In this document: piece after piece, positions 25,890 to 34,647 of the stretch
Position numbering within the stretch: the first letter of the stretch is position 1
How the letters are laid out: every line of letters starts with the position of its first letter
Assembly (NCBI RefSeq): GCF_024178165.1
Contig: NZ_JAMZIE010000001.1
Span: 558,001 to 622,000, forward strand
Length of the DNA stretch: 64,000 nt
Direction: 5' to 3'
DNA from: Halohasta salina
GTDB taxonomy: Archaea > Halobacteriota > Halobacteria > Halobacteriales > Haloferacaceae
Translations under genes and position numbers: made by a program
The notes under the pieces: generated by a model
Seen by the model: only the letters and a program-made list of their open reading frames with translations
Told to the model about the DNA's origin: nothing
The model's database searches: none

Positions 25890-26054
25890 ACCGAAACGTT
25901 CGCCGTGCTCTCAAAAGTAATTTGCCCCCAAATTTGCGTGCCTGCTGTCGGCTCTGTTCATCGGTGCCTGTTTTTCGACGTGAATATACAACCGGCCGCA
26001 ACGTCGCCGCCACGTCGATCACCCCGCAAACACCACACCGTCGCCGTCGACCCC

Positions 26055-26277
26055 CTACTCCATATTGTCCGGACTGCGCGGGTGGTAGTCAGTGTCGTAC
26101 TCGCCCACGTCGCCGTCGAGTCGGTCGGGGTTGATCCGGCCGGCCAGCAGCATGAAATCCAGCACCGTCAGATGCAGCATCGCCTCGACGACCGGCACCG
26201 CCCGCGGCATCAACACCGGGTCGTGTCGACCGACGACCTGAATCTCCTTCTCCTCGCCGGTCTCCCAGTCGACGGTC
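26055..26277 (-). repeat. Direct repeat copy in intact aroC 3' end
   Basis: Gap-free 223-bp match (8 differences) to 24987-25209. Together the copies flank 845 bp that contain vapBC and its promoter. Both copies are preceded by GTCGACC on the plus strand just outside the stop codon. Confidence 0.9.
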
Positions 26278-27242
26278 GACTGCTGTTTGGGAATACTCGT
26301 CGGCGCGTGCCACGTCGCCTCGCCGTAGATCGGCTCGCCGGTCGTGATCCCGCCCTGCAGGCCGCCGTGGTCGTTGCCGACCGGCACCGGATCGCCCACC
26401 TCGCTCTCGATTTCGGGCCGGTCGCCGTCGTCGAACTCCCAGTCTTCGTTGCGCTCGCTGCCGCGCATGGTTCGGGTGTCTCGGCCCGCGCCGAACTGGA
26501 ACCCCGAAGTCGCCGGGATGGCGAACATCGCCTGACCGAGGCGGGCGGCAAAGGAGTCGAACCGCGGCGCGCCGAGTCCACGGGGGATCCCGCGGCACTC
26601 GAAGTACACCGAACCGCCGATCGAGTCGCCCTCCTGCTGGTACTCGTCGATCGCCTCCCGCATCTCTTCGGCTGTCTCGGGGTGGGCACACCGCACCTCG
26701 TTTTCCTCGCTGTGTTCGAGCATCTCCTCGAAACTGACCTCCGGAGCACGAATGTCGCCGACCTGATTGACATGGGCCTTGATCCGGACGTCGTACTCGC
26801 TTTGGTCGAGGACCTGTTTGGCGACCGCGCCGGCGGCGACCCAGTTGACCGTCTCCCGCGCCGACGAGCGCCCGCCGCCGCCCCAGTTCCGCGTGCCGAA
26901 CTTGGCGGAGTAGGTGTAATCGCCGTGGGAGGGGCGGGGGGCGGTGACGTACGGTTCGTACTTGCCCGAGCGGGCGTCCTTGTTCTCGATGACCATCCCG
27001 ATCGGTGTCCCCGTCGTGTAGCCGTCTTGGACGCCGGAGTTGATCTCGACCGCGTCGGGTTCGCCGCGGGAGGTGGTGATCATCGACTGACCGGGTTTCC
27101 GCCGGTCGAGTTCTCGCTGGATGTCCTCGACGTCGAGGTCGACGCCTGCGGGGCAGCCACTGACGGTGACCCCCATCGCCTCGCCGTGGCTCTCGCCGTA
27201 GGTCGTCACTTCGAAAAGCCGCCCGAACCGGTTGCCGTTCAT
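26055..27242 (-). CDS. aroC: Chorismate synthase
   Basis: A 395-residue enzyme that makes chorismate from EPSP with reduced flavin, the last step of the shikimate pathway. Signature segments are GESHGEAMGVTVSGCPAG near residue 15, the catalytic-site GRSSARETVNWVAAGAVAKQVL near 122, and VGRHDPVLMPRAVPVVEAM near the C-terminus. The ATG at 27242 (MNGNRFGRLFEVTTYGESHG) is preferred over a frame start at 27302 on family grounds. Its last 223 bp are present twice (see 24987-25209), with vapBC in between. Confidence 0.95.
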   Translation of the reverse strand: MNGNRFGRLFEVTTYGESHGEAMGVTVSGCPAGVDLDVEDIQRELDRRKPGQSMITTSRGEPDAVEINSGVQDGYTTGTPIGMVIENKDARSGKYEPYVTAPRPSHGDYTYSAKFGTRNWGGGGRSSARETVNWVAAGAVAKQVLDQSEYDVRIKAHVNQVGDIRAPEVSFEEMLEHSEENEVRCAHPETAEEMREAIDEYQQEGDSIGGSVYFECRGIPRGLGAPRFDSFAARLGQAMFAIPATSGFQFGAGRDTRTMRGSERNEDWEFDDGDRPEIESEVGDPVPVGNDHGGLQGGITTGEPIYGEATWHAPTSIPKQQSTVDWETGEEKEIQVVGRHDPVLMPRAVPVVEAMLHLTVLDFMLLAGRINPDRLDGDVGEYDTDYHPRSPDNME

Positions 27243-27300
27243 ACCGAGTGGTGTGTTCCCAGCCCATTTGAACCTTGCAATACGCGCAAGGCCCACGCAC

Positions 27301-27376
27301 AAGGCCTACCCACCGACCGGTTGCCGCACGTCGTGTGCTACCAGCCATATCCCGGCCCGATGCCGAGGTAGGCCTT
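27301..27376. repeat. Inverted repeat in divergent aroC / solute-binding protein spacer
   Basis: AAGGCCTACC (27301-27310) and GGTAGGCCTT (27367-27376) are perfect 10-bp complements with a 56-nt spacer. The spacer holds a smaller GCAC-GTCGT-GTGC hairpin. The element lies between two divergent genes and is independent of the TATA box (CTTATTATACC near 27410) that should drive the right-hand gene. Confidence 0.5.
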
Positions 27377-27448
27377 CGGCAGCCGACCCGAGTCGGCACT
27401 ATCGCAGTCTTATTATACCGCCACGCGGAAGTGATGCCGTATTAGTTG

Positions 27449-29404
27449 ATGTCATCAGATCGTTCGGTTCCGATCTCCCGCCGCGGCCTGCTTGCCGGAG
27501 CGGCAGCCTCGGGGACTGCCACGGCCGGCTGTTTGGGCCGCATCCGGGAGACGCTTGGTGGCTCGGGGACCACGCAGGTCTCCCTCGACATCAAGACCCT
27601 GCCCGTCGATAGCGATCCGTTCGCGGTCCCGATCGCCCGCGCGCTGATCGACAACCTCGAAGCCGTCGGGATCGATGCCAGCCTGCAGGTGATGGACGTC
27701 ACCCAGCTCTCCGAGCAGGTGCTGTTGAACCACGACTTCGACATCTACGTCGGTCAGTTTCCGTACGCCCGCCCGCCGGATCCCGACGCGCTCTACCCCA
27801 TGTTCCGGTCGACGTTCGCCACCGAACTCGGCTGGCAGAACCCCTTCGGGTTCGCCAACCTGCGCTGTGACGACCTGCTCGATGCCCAGCGAACCGCCGC
27901 TGCCGAGACCCGAGAGGAGCCGGTCGCGGAGCTACAGGCGTTTCTGGCCCGCACCCAGCCGATGACCCCGGTCGTCGCCCCGGAGGTCGTCACCGGCGTC
28001 CGCACCGACCGGTTTACCAACTGGGATCCCGACGACCGCGAGGCCGCCGGCGGCGGCCCCGTCCACCCCCACAACCTACTTCAGTTGGAGGGCGTCGACG
28101 GCGCACCCCGAACCCTTCGGCTGGCGACGGTCGACGACCGGCTCACGACCAACCGGAACCCGATCTCGGCGGTCTACCAACAACAGGAGTCGCTGCTGGA
28201 TCTGGTCTACGACTCGCTGGCCCTCGATACCGGCACCGAGTACGTGCCGTGGCTCGCCCGCGATGTCAGTTGGAGCGACGACCCCCCGACCGTGGATATC
28301 GAACTCCGGGAGGGGCTCGTCTGGCACGACGGCCGGCGGCTCTCGGCCTACGACGTCGGCTTCACCTACGAGTTCCTTCGAGATACTTCGCTGGGCGGCG
28401 CGATCCGGGCGATCCCGACCGAGCGGTTCCGCGGCCGGATCTCGCTGGTCGAGGACGTGACCGTCGAAAGTGCCCACGAACTCTCGCTGACGCTTTCCGA
28501 CACCAGCCGCGCGGTCGCCCGGCGAGCCCTGACCGTCCCGATCTTGCCGGCCCACGTCTGGCGTGATCGGACCGCAATCGAGCGGCCACCGGGTCGGGCC
28601 GGTGGGACGACTGCGGCGCTCACCTCGAACAACTCTTCGGCGATCGGCAGCGGCCCGCTCCGGTTCGAGTCGGCCGGCGGCGGCGAGGTCGTCTTCTCAC
28701 GGTTCGAGCCACACTTCCTGTGGCGCTCGGCGACCACGCCGACCGACGCCCCCAACGGCACTGCTTCCCGAAACGGGACCGATCCGTCGACCGACACCGA
28801 TCTGTCGACAAACACGACCGTCACACAACCGACCGACGCGGCGCCGACGGCACCGAACGGGACCAGTAGATCGACCGGCGAGGCGTTCGCGCCACCGCCG
28901 GAGGCCTACGGTGGGCTGCCGCCGTTCGATACGGTCGTCGTCCAGACGGTGTCGTCGGACGCCAGCGCCGCGGAGCTGGTCGCTGCCGGCGACGCCGACG
29001 CGACGGCGACCAAACTGAGCGGGGATGCAGTCGCTCAACTGGACGACAGTCAGGCCGTCGAACCTGTGAGCTATCGGTCGAACGCGTTTTATCATCTCGG
29101 CTTCAATACACGGCGACAGCCGCTCCGAAACCCGAACGTTCGACGGCTCGTCGCCCGTCTCGTCGACAAATCACGGCTCGCTGGCGAGGTTTTCGGCGGC
29201 AACGGACAGCCGATAGCGAGCCCGCTGGCCGCGACCGACTGGCTGGCCGACGACCTCGTGTGGGACGACGAGACCGACGCCGATCCCGAGGTCCCGTTCC
29301 TCGGGACAGACGGAGAGTTGGCGGTCGAGACGGCCCGCGAACGGTTTCGGGATATCGGTTACGAGTACAACGCCGACGATCAACTCATCACAGAACGCAA
29401 CTAA
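27449..29404 (+). CDS. Tat lipoprotein, ABC transporter solute-binding protein (family 5)
   Basis: A 651-residue secreted lipoprotein. The Tat signal SRRGLLAGAAASG ends in a lipobox (ATAGC), so Cys near residue 28 would be lipidated outside the membrane. The mature protein matches the oligopeptide/nickel solute-binding family (SBP_bac_5): EPxL-type DSLALDTGTEYVPWLARDVSW, LREGLVWHDGRRLSAYDVGFTYEF, then the C-terminal lobe (FNTRRQPLRNPNVRRLVARLVDK). A Thr/Asn-rich insertion (about residues 430-480) looks like an unstructured, glycosylated linker. No permease or ATPase gene is adjacent. Start 27449 is the first ATG after a TATA box at about -35. Confidence 0.85.
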   Translation: MSSDRSVPISRRGLLAGAAASGTATAGCLGRIRETLGGSGTTQVSLDIKTLPVDSDPFAVPIARALIDNLEAVGIDASLQVMDVTQLSEQVLLNHDFDIYVGQFPYARPPDPDALYPMFRSTFATELGWQNPFGFANLRCDDLLDAQRTAAAETREEPVAELQAFLARTQPMTPVVAPEVVTGVRTDRFTNWDPDDREAAGGGPVHPHNLLQLEGVDGAPRTLRLATVDDRLTTNRNPISAVYQQQESLLDLVYDSLALDTGTEYVPWLARDVSWSDDPPTVDIELREGLVWHDGRRLSAYDVGFTYEFLRDTSLGGAIRAIPTERFRGRISLVEDVTVESAHELSLTLSDTSRAVARRALTVPILPAHVWRDRTAIERPPGRAGGTTAALTSNNSSAIGSGPLRFESAGGGEVVFSRFEPHFLWRSATTPTDAPNGTASRNGTDPSTDTDLSTNTTVTQPTDAAPTAPNGTSRSTGEAFAPPPEAYGGLPPFDTVVVQTVSSDASAAELVAAGDADATATKLSGDAVAQLDDSQAVEPVSYRSNAFYHLGFNTRRQPLRNPNVRRLVARLVDKSRLAGEVFGGNGQPIASPLAATDWLADDLVWDDETDADPEVPFLGTDGELAVETARERFRDIGYEYNADDQLITERN

Positions 29405-30240
29405 TGTTACGTGCACTCGTCTTCGAAGTCAGCGTCGTCGTCGCCGCGCTCTGCGCGGTCGGGGCGGTCACCATCGTCGGCCGGACCCGACTCACAGCAC
29501 TCCGCGTGGAGATCCAGCCACGGCTCCGTGAATCGGCCCCGTATCTGGCGGTCCTCATCGCCGTCCTCGCCCTCAACTCGGCGGTCCGGGACTACGCCCA
29601 AGAGATCTCGTGGTTCATCGGCCTGAATATCACCGACTCCATCGAGGCGATCGAGGGCGGGTTCGTCGCGGCGGTCCAGAGCGTCCAGACTGAACTCCTG
29701 ACGGCGTACTTCTCGTACGTCTACGTCTTCGGCTACGTTTTCCTGTTGATCTTCCCGCTGTTGGCCTACGCAGCGCTCGACGATCGGACGCCGTTCAAAC
29801 GGCTGGTCGTCGCCTACAGTTTCAACTACCTGCTGGGGCTGCTGTTGTATATCGTGTTCGTCGCCTACGGACCGCGGAACGTCGGCGTCGCCGAGAACCT
29901 GCTGTACATCACCAACCCCGAGTACCAGTTCCTCACGAGCGCGGTCAACACCAACACCAACGTCTTCCCGTCGCTGCACACCTCGCTGTCGGCGACCGTC
30001 GCCGTCTTCGCCTACCGGACCCGCGAGGCCTACCCCATCTGGTTCGGGCTGGCGATCGGTCTCGCGGCGAGCATCATCCTCTCGACGATGTACCTCGGTA
30101 TCCACTGGGGGACCGACGTCCTCGTCGGCCTCGGGCTTGCCGCCCTCTGTGTCGGCCTTTCCCGACGCTACGTCGACGGCGAGCCGTCTCAGTCGAGGGT
30201 CTCCAGCGAGTCGAAGTCGTCGACCGGCATCACCGAGTAG
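29404..30240 (+). CDS. PAP2-superfamily membrane phosphatase
   Basis: A 278-residue protein with about six membrane helices and the phosphatase motifs [12 protein letters not shown] (motif 2, His near residue 199) and [16 protein letters not shown] (motif 3, His near 223). This is the PAP2/inositol-phosphoceramide-synthase-like group, acting on lipid phosphates or prenyl diphosphates at the membrane. Motif 1 (KxxxxxxRP) is not clear; KRLVV or YGPRNVG may take its place. The ATG shares a base with the upstream stop (TAATG), so it is coupled to the solute-binding protein gene. Its last 52 bp overlap nikR on the other strand. Confidence 0.82.
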   Translation: MLRALVFEVSVVVAALCAVGAVTIVGRTRLTALRVEIQPRLRESAPYLAVLIAVLALNSAVRDYAQEISWFIGLNITDSIEAIEGGFVAAVQSVQTELLTAYFSYVYVFGYVFLLIFPLLAYAALDDRTPFKRLVVAYSFNYLLGLLLYIVFVAYGPRNVGVAENLLYITNPEYQFLTSAVNTNTNVFPSLHTSLSATVAVFAYRTREAYPIWFGLAIGLAASIILSTMYLGIHWGTDVLVGLGLAALCVGLSRRYVDGEPSQSRVSSESKSSTGITE

Positions 30241-30617
30241 TCGACCGATAGCGTATCCTGCGTCGCCCGGATCTTGCCGACGAACGTCGAAATCTCGTCG
30301 AGTCGGCCTTCGAGAACGAACAGTTCCATACAGTAGTGATTGCCCACGTGGCTATGGAAGTTCGAGGCCACCAGCCCCTCGTGTTCGTGCCGGAGGCGCA
30401 TCATCTGTTCTTCGACGCTCGTAGTCTCGTAGTTGAACAACACGGTGACAATGGCGATCAGTTCGCGGTCTTCGAGCCGCTTGTCCTCGAACTCCCCCAG
30501 CAGGTTCCGGGCGGCCTCGCGGACGACCTCACTGCGGCCGGTGTAGCCGTGTTCGTCGGCAAACGAGTCGATTCGGTCGAGCAGGTCCTCCGGCATCGAG
30601 ACGCTGACCACAGTCAT
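30189..30617 (-). CDS. nikR: NikR-type nickel-responsive regulator
   Basis: A 142-residue regulator with an N-terminal ribbon-helix-helix ([38 protein letters not shown]) and a C-terminal ACT-like metal domain. Nickel ligands of E. coli NikR (His76, His87, His89, Cys95) are matched by His77, His88, His90 and Cys96 in RHEHEG and HSHVGNHYC, so metal sensing is likely. It converges with the PAP2 gene by a 52-bp overlap. The upstream solute-binding protein is of the family that includes NikA, so the two may be linked, but no nickel permease is in the window. Confidence 0.88.
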   Translation of the reverse strand: MTVVSVSMPEDLLDRIDSFADEHGYTGRSEVVREAARNLLGEFEDKRLEDRELIAIVTVLFNYETTSVEEQMMRLRHEHEGLVASNFHSHVGNHYCMELFVLEGRLDEISTFVGKIRATQDTLSVDYSVMPVDDFDSLETLD

Positions 30618-30696
30618 ATATTAACTTAGGCACCATCCGATATTAGGAGTTATTATTTCTCGGCTGCAGAAGCAGTCTCGGCCGCCTCACGCCGGC

Positions 30697-30945
30697 TCAG
30701 GCGCCGTAGGTCTCCTTGAGATACGTCGAGATCTCGGCACTGTCGGCCAGCCAGCCGTCGGGGTGGTCGTCGTCGACCAGCACGGGAACCCCCTGCTGTC
30801 CGGTAATCGATTCGAGTTCCTCCCGGTCGGCTTTCGATTCGGGGACGACGATCTCCTCGTAGTCGACGTCCAGTACGTCGAGTACCCGACGCACGCGTTT
30901 GGAGTACGGACAGTCCGGCCGATCGTACAGTTCGATGGCTGTCAT
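30697..30945 (-). CDS. Glutaredoxin-like protein (CPYS)
   Basis: An 82-residue thioredoxin-fold protein with the active site CPYSKRV at residues 10-13 and the cis-proline segment QQGVPVLVDDDHPDGW. This resembles the glutaredoxin / GST N-terminal family. Only one active-site cysteine is present. The ATG at 30945 (MTAIELYDRPDCPYSK) is preferred to the upstream frame start at 31002, which would add a low-quality extension. The gene lies alone between nikR and gnaD. Confidence 0.82.
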   Translation of the reverse strand: MTAIELYDRPDCPYSKRVRRVLDVLDVDYEEIVVPESKADREELESITGQQGVPVLVDDDHPDGWLADSAEISTYLKETYGA

Positions 30946-31126
30946 ACCAACCGGTAGATGGGACGACCTCATAGCTGTGTGTCCGTCGTGTATTCGGTGC
31001 ACACAACCAGTCGACTTTGATATCTGTTCGTGCGATCCAAATTAGAATACGCTCCCTACCGGCGAGTAGCCGTCGACTACTGGCCGTGAGGCGTCGTCGA
31101 ACGGACCGAATCGGCCACTTAGTGAT

Positions 31127-31155
31127 TTCGCTCCGCCTCAGCAGCGCGGAGCGAA
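31127..31155. terminator. Perfect 10-bp hairpin downstream of gnaD
   Basis: TTCGCTCCGC (31127-31136) and GCGGAGCGAA (31146-31155) flank a 9-nt loop, 67 bp past the gnaD stop. There is no T-run on the gnaD strand, so it may stabilise the 3' end rather than stop transcription. Confidence 0.4.
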
Positions 31156-31221
31156 CCACCGCTGGCCCGACGGAGCGTACGCGTCGTCGAGCGAGTCGGA
31201 GATACGCTGGCTCGACGAGGG

Positions 31222-32457
31222 TTATGCCTCGTCGAAGAGGGTTTCGCCGTCGACCATGTGCTCCTCGACGGCATCCATATCCAGCGTCACGCCGAGACCC
31301 GGCTGTTCGGGGATCTCGATGTAACCGTCCTCGATGACGTCCTCTTCGACCAGATCCTCCCACCAGCCGAGTTCGTAGCTGTGGTACTCGACGGCCAGCG
31401 AGTTGGGGATCGCCGCGCCAACGTGGGCACTCGCCATCGTCGCCACCGGCGAGGAGACGTTGTGCATCGCCACTGGAATGTAGTACTGGTTGGCGACGTC
31501 GGCGATCTTCCGCGTCTCGCGCATCCCGCCGACCTTCGGGAGGTCCGGTGCGATGATGTCGACGGCTTGGTTCTGGATGAGCCGGCGCTCCTCGGTGACG
31601 CGGTAGCGGTTCTCGCCGACGGTGATCGGCGTGATCGTGGATTTCGTGACCTCCTCTTGGACTTCGAGGTTCTCCGGCGGGACGGGGTCTTCGAGCCACC
31701 ACACGTCGTACTCCTCGAGTTCGGCGGCGAGCCGTTTGGCGCTGCCACCCGAGAACGTCCAGTGGCAGTCGAAGGCCACGTCGGCGCGGTCTTTCACGCG
31801 CTCGGTGACGGCCTCAACGATCTCGGCCTTGTGTCGGATTTCACCGGGTCGGAGGTGACGGTTTGCCCGATCCTTTTCGAGCCCCGAGGGGACGTCGAGA
31901 TCGAACTTCAGGGCGTCATAGCCCAGTTCCTCGACAACGCGTTCGGCCTCGTCGGCGCAGGCCTGCGGGTCGGCCTCGTTGGCGGTGTGGCAGTCACAGT
32001 ACACGCGGACCTTGTCGCGGTACTTCCCGCCGAGCAGTTGGTAGGCCGGGACACCGAGGATCTTGCCCGCCAGATCGTGGAGGGCGATCTCGATGCCGGA
32101 GATGGCAGTGACGGTGACACCTTCGACCGACCCCTCGCCGGACATCTTCTGGACCAGATGCTCGAACAGGCGGTCGATGTCCAGCGGGTTCTCGCCGATA
32201 ACGAACGGTTTCATCCGCTCGATGAGTTCGGGGACGCCCGCGCCCCAGTAGGCCTCGCCGGTGCCGACGACGCCCGCGTCGGTGTAGACGCGCACGAGCG
32301 TCCACGGGAAGTTCCCGTCGACCATCGTCGTCTGGACGTCGGTGATCTCGACGTCCCGACTGCCGCCGCGTTCGCCCGTGGCACCCATCGTCTCGGAGGA
32401 GAGTTCCCGCATCGTGTACTCCGCGTTCGGATCGTGGAGTTCGTCGTAGCTGACCAT
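31222..32457 (-). CDS. gnaD: D-gluconate dehydratase
   Basis: A 411-residue enolase-superfamily dehydratase that turns gluconate into 2-keto-3-deoxygluconate, the second step of the semi-phosphorylative Entner-Doudoroff pathway. It closely follows the haloarchaeal GnaD pattern: ETMGATGERGGSRDVEITDV near residue 22, KFDLDVP (catalytic Lys), DVAFDCHW (metal Asp), WWLEDPVPPEN and ITVGENRY (metal Glu), and VAMHNVSSPV (catalytic His). A TATA element (CACTATTTACGG) lies about 30 nt upstream of the ATG, predicting a leaderless message. GfcR, encoded at 5661, is the known activator of this pathway in a relative. Confidence 0.9.
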   Translation of the reverse strand: MVSYDELHDPNAEYTMRELSSETMGATGERGGSRDVEITDVQTTMVDGNFPWTLVRVYTDAGVVGTGEAYWGAGVPELIERMKPFVIGENPLDIDRLFEHLVQKMSGEGSVEGVTVTAISGIEIALHDLAGKILGVPAYQLLGGKYRDKVRVYCDCHTANEADPQACADEAERVVEELGYDALKFDLDVPSGLEKDRANRHLRPGEIRHKAEIVEAVTERVKDRADVAFDCHWTFSGGSAKRLAAELEEYDVWWLEDPVPPENLEVQEEVTKSTITPITVGENRYRVTEERRLIQNQAVDIIAPDLPKVGGMRETRKIADVANQYYIPVAMHNVSSPVATMASAHVGAAIPNSLAVEYHSYELGWWEDLVEEDVIEDGYIEIPEQPGLGVTLDMDAVEEHMVDGETLFDEA

Positions 32458-32641
32458 ACTTCGGCTTCTATCCCCAGCCGTAAATAGTGCTGGCGTTCGT
32501 CGACAGGCTTCGTACCCCTTCTATACGCCCGGTAGAGAAAATTTATTATACTTCGAGTTAATATTTCACTTCTCGTCTCTGTCTGAGCATCCTCGTCGAC
32601 GAACCCGAAGATTCACTCCCACGGCAGCCTGAAGGCTACCA

Positions 32642-33577
32642 ATGAGCGGGACGGAACTCTCACAGACTCGCGCGTGGGTGCTGGCCGCCCGGCCCCAGAC
32701 GTTGCCAGCGGCGGCCGCACCCGTCGTCGTCGGTGCGGGGCTCGCGTGGCACGCAGGCGTCTTCGCACCCCTGCCGATGCTAGCGGCGTTCGTCGGTGCG
32801 GCACTCATCCAGATCGGCACCAACTTCGCCAACGACTACTACGACGCCATACAGGGTGCGGACACCGAAGCCCGCGAGGGGTTCACCCGCGTTACCCAGT
32901 CGGGGCTGATCGAACCCCAGTCGGTCAAACGGGCGATGTACCTCACGTTTGCCGCCGCGATCGGTGTCGGGAGCTACCTCGTCTACGTCGGCGGGCTTCC
33001 CATCTTGGTTATTGGCCTCCTATCGGTGGTTTCAGGCATCGCCTACACCGGCGGCCCCTACCCGCTGGGCTACCACGGGCTCGGCGACCTGTTCGTCTTC
33101 CTCTTTTTCGGCGTCATCGCAGTCGTGGGAACGTATTATGTACAGGCTACCGCCGTCCTCGCCGATCCGTTGTCGACGACGATCCCGCCGAACACGGTCA
33201 CGTGGACCGCGTTTCTCGCTAGCCTCCCAGTGGCCGCGCTGTCGACGAACATTCTCGTCGTCAATAACATCCGTGACCGTGAGGAGGATGCAACGACCGG
33301 CAAGCGGACCCTCGCAGTGCGGTTCGGCTACCGGTTCAGCCGGCTCCAGTTCGCCGGGCTCGGTGGCCTCGCTTACGCCGTTCCGGTCTGGCTCTGGCTG
33401 GCTGAGGGGTTCGCTGCCACAGTGCTGCTTCCGCTGGTGACGCTCCCGATTGCGGCCGTCCTCACACGGACGGTCTGGACGGAGACCAGCGGCGCAGCGC
33501 TCAACCCCGCCCTCGAAACCACCGGAAAGTTACTCGCTGCCTACTCGGGGCTGTTCGGCCTCGGGTTGGCGCTGTAA
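32642..33577 (+). CDS. menA: 1,4-dihydroxy-2-naphthoate polyprenyltransferase
   Basis: A 311-residue UbiA-type membrane enzyme that adds the isoprenoid tail in menaquinone synthesis. The first Asp motif is NDYYDAIQGADTEAREG near residue 62 and the second NNIRDREEDATTGKRTLAVRFG near 205. About eight to nine helices are expected. It is followed by menC with a TAATG overlap. The nearest good TATA box (AATTTATTATAC near 32540) implies a leader of about 70 nt. Confidence 0.9.
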   Translation: MSGTELSQTRAWVLAARPQTLPAAAAPVVVGAGLAWHAGVFAPLPMLAAFVGAALIQIGTNFANDYYDAIQGADTEAREGFTRVTQSGLIEPQSVKRAMYLTFAAAIGVGSYLVYVGGLPILVIGLLSVVSGIAYTGGPYPLGYHGLGDLFVFLFFGVIAVVGTYYVQATAVLADPLSTTIPPNTVTWTAFLASLPVAALSTNILVVNNIRDREEDATTGKRTLAVRFGYRFSRLQFAGLGGLAYAVPVWLWLAEGFAATVLLPLVTLPIAAVLTRTVWTETSGAALNPALETTGKLLAAYSGLFGLGLAL

Positions 33578-34620
33578 TGTGGGTCGACCCGTTTTCGATC
33601 CGGCTCGCCGCGCCGCTGTCGACCGCCGCCGGCACGATCTCCGAGCGACGGGGGTTCCTCGTCGGCGTCGAAGGCGACGGCAGCCGCGGGCTGGGGGAGG
33701 CGACCCCGCTGCCCGGCTGGACGGAGTCTTACGAGGCCGCCCGGCAGGCGCTCGCCGACGCCACCCTCTACAGCCCGCCAGATCCCGACGCAACTCCGGC
33801 GGCCGCCCACGGGGTCGACCTCGCTCGCCTCGATGCCGCCGCCCGGCGTGAGGGCCGCCCGCTGGCCGCCGGGCTGCGCGAGCAGCGTTTCGACAGCGAC
33901 CGCCCGCTCCCCGAGTCGGTGCCAGTCAACGCCACGATCGGCGATGGGAGCGTTCGGGAGACAGTCGACGCGGCGACTGCGGCCGTCGACGATGGATTCG
34001 ACTGGCTCAAACTGAAAGTCGGCCTCCGAGAGCCGGACGTGGATTTCGAACGGGTGCGGGCGGTCCGAACCGCAGTCGACGACGGCGTTAGCATCCGCCT
34101 GGACGCCAATGGGGCGTGGGACCGGCCGACAGCCAAGCGGATGGTCGACCGGCTGGCCCCGGTCGGCATCGACTACCTCGAACAGCCGCTTCCGGCCGCT
34201 GATCTCGCCGACCACGGGACGCTCCGGGGCCACGGGGTCGACATCGCAGTCGACGAATCACTGGCCGAGACGTCGGTCGAAGCCGTCATCGACGCGGGGG
34301 CAGCCGACGTGGTCGTCATCAAACCGATGGCAGTCGGCGGCCCCACGCGGGCGGTCGCTGCCGCCGGGGCCGCCCGCGCGGCCGGCGTCGAGCCGGTCGT
34401 CACGACGACCATCGACGCGGTCGTCGCTCGAACTGCCGCGGTCCACGTCGCCGCGGCGATTCCCGACGTGACCGCCTGCGGGCTGTCGACCGGTTCGCTC
34501 CTCGACGACGACCTCGCTGCCGATCCGGTCGCGATCGCCGACGGACGGGCGCGGCTCCCGACCGGCGCGGGGCTCTGTGGGGACGGGTTCGACTCGGTGT
34601 GGCCGGCTCCCGGCGAGTAG
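33577..34620 (+). CDS. menC: o-Succinylbenzoate synthase
   Basis: A 347-residue enolase-superfamily enzyme of menaquinone synthesis. Active-site residues in order: WLKLKVG (Lys-x-Lys), IRLDANGAW (Asp), YLEQPLPA (Glu), AVDESLAE (Asp) and VVIKPMAVGG (Lys). The N-terminal capping domain includes SERRGFLVGVEGDGSRGLGEATPLPGW. Its ATG overlaps the menA stop, so the two enzymes are made together although they act at different points of the pathway. Other men genes are outside the window. Confidence 0.9.
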   Translation: MWVDPFSIRLAAPLSTAAGTISERRGFLVGVEGDGSRGLGEATPLPGWTESYEAARQALADATLYSPPDPDATPAAAHGVDLARLDAAARREGRPLAAGLREQRFDSDRPLPESVPVNATIGDGSVRETVDAATAAVDDGFDWLKLKVGLREPDVDFERVRAVRTAVDDGVSIRLDANGAWDRPTAKRMVDRLAPVGIDYLEQPLPAADLADHGTLRGHGVDIAVDESLAETSVEAVIDAGAADVVVIKPMAVGGPTRAVAAAGAARAAGVEPVVTTTIDAVVARTAAVHVAAAIPDVTACGLSTGSLLDDDLAADPVAIADGRARLPTGAGLCGDGFDSVWPAPGE

Positions 34621-34647
34621 CCACCGCCTACTACCGACACGACGGGC

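Noticed and set aside
30618-30652. TAACT/AGTTA inverted repeat upstream of nikR as a NikR operator
   Set aside because: Arms are only 5 bp with a 21-nt spacer in AT-rich sequence and do not resemble known NikR sites.
30622-32457. gnaD as a generic mandelate racemase or galactonate dehydratase
   Set aside because: The overall sequence, including the ETMGATGERGGSRDVEITDV opening, follows haloarchaeal gluconate dehydratase closely, and gdh and gfcR of the same pathway are in the window.
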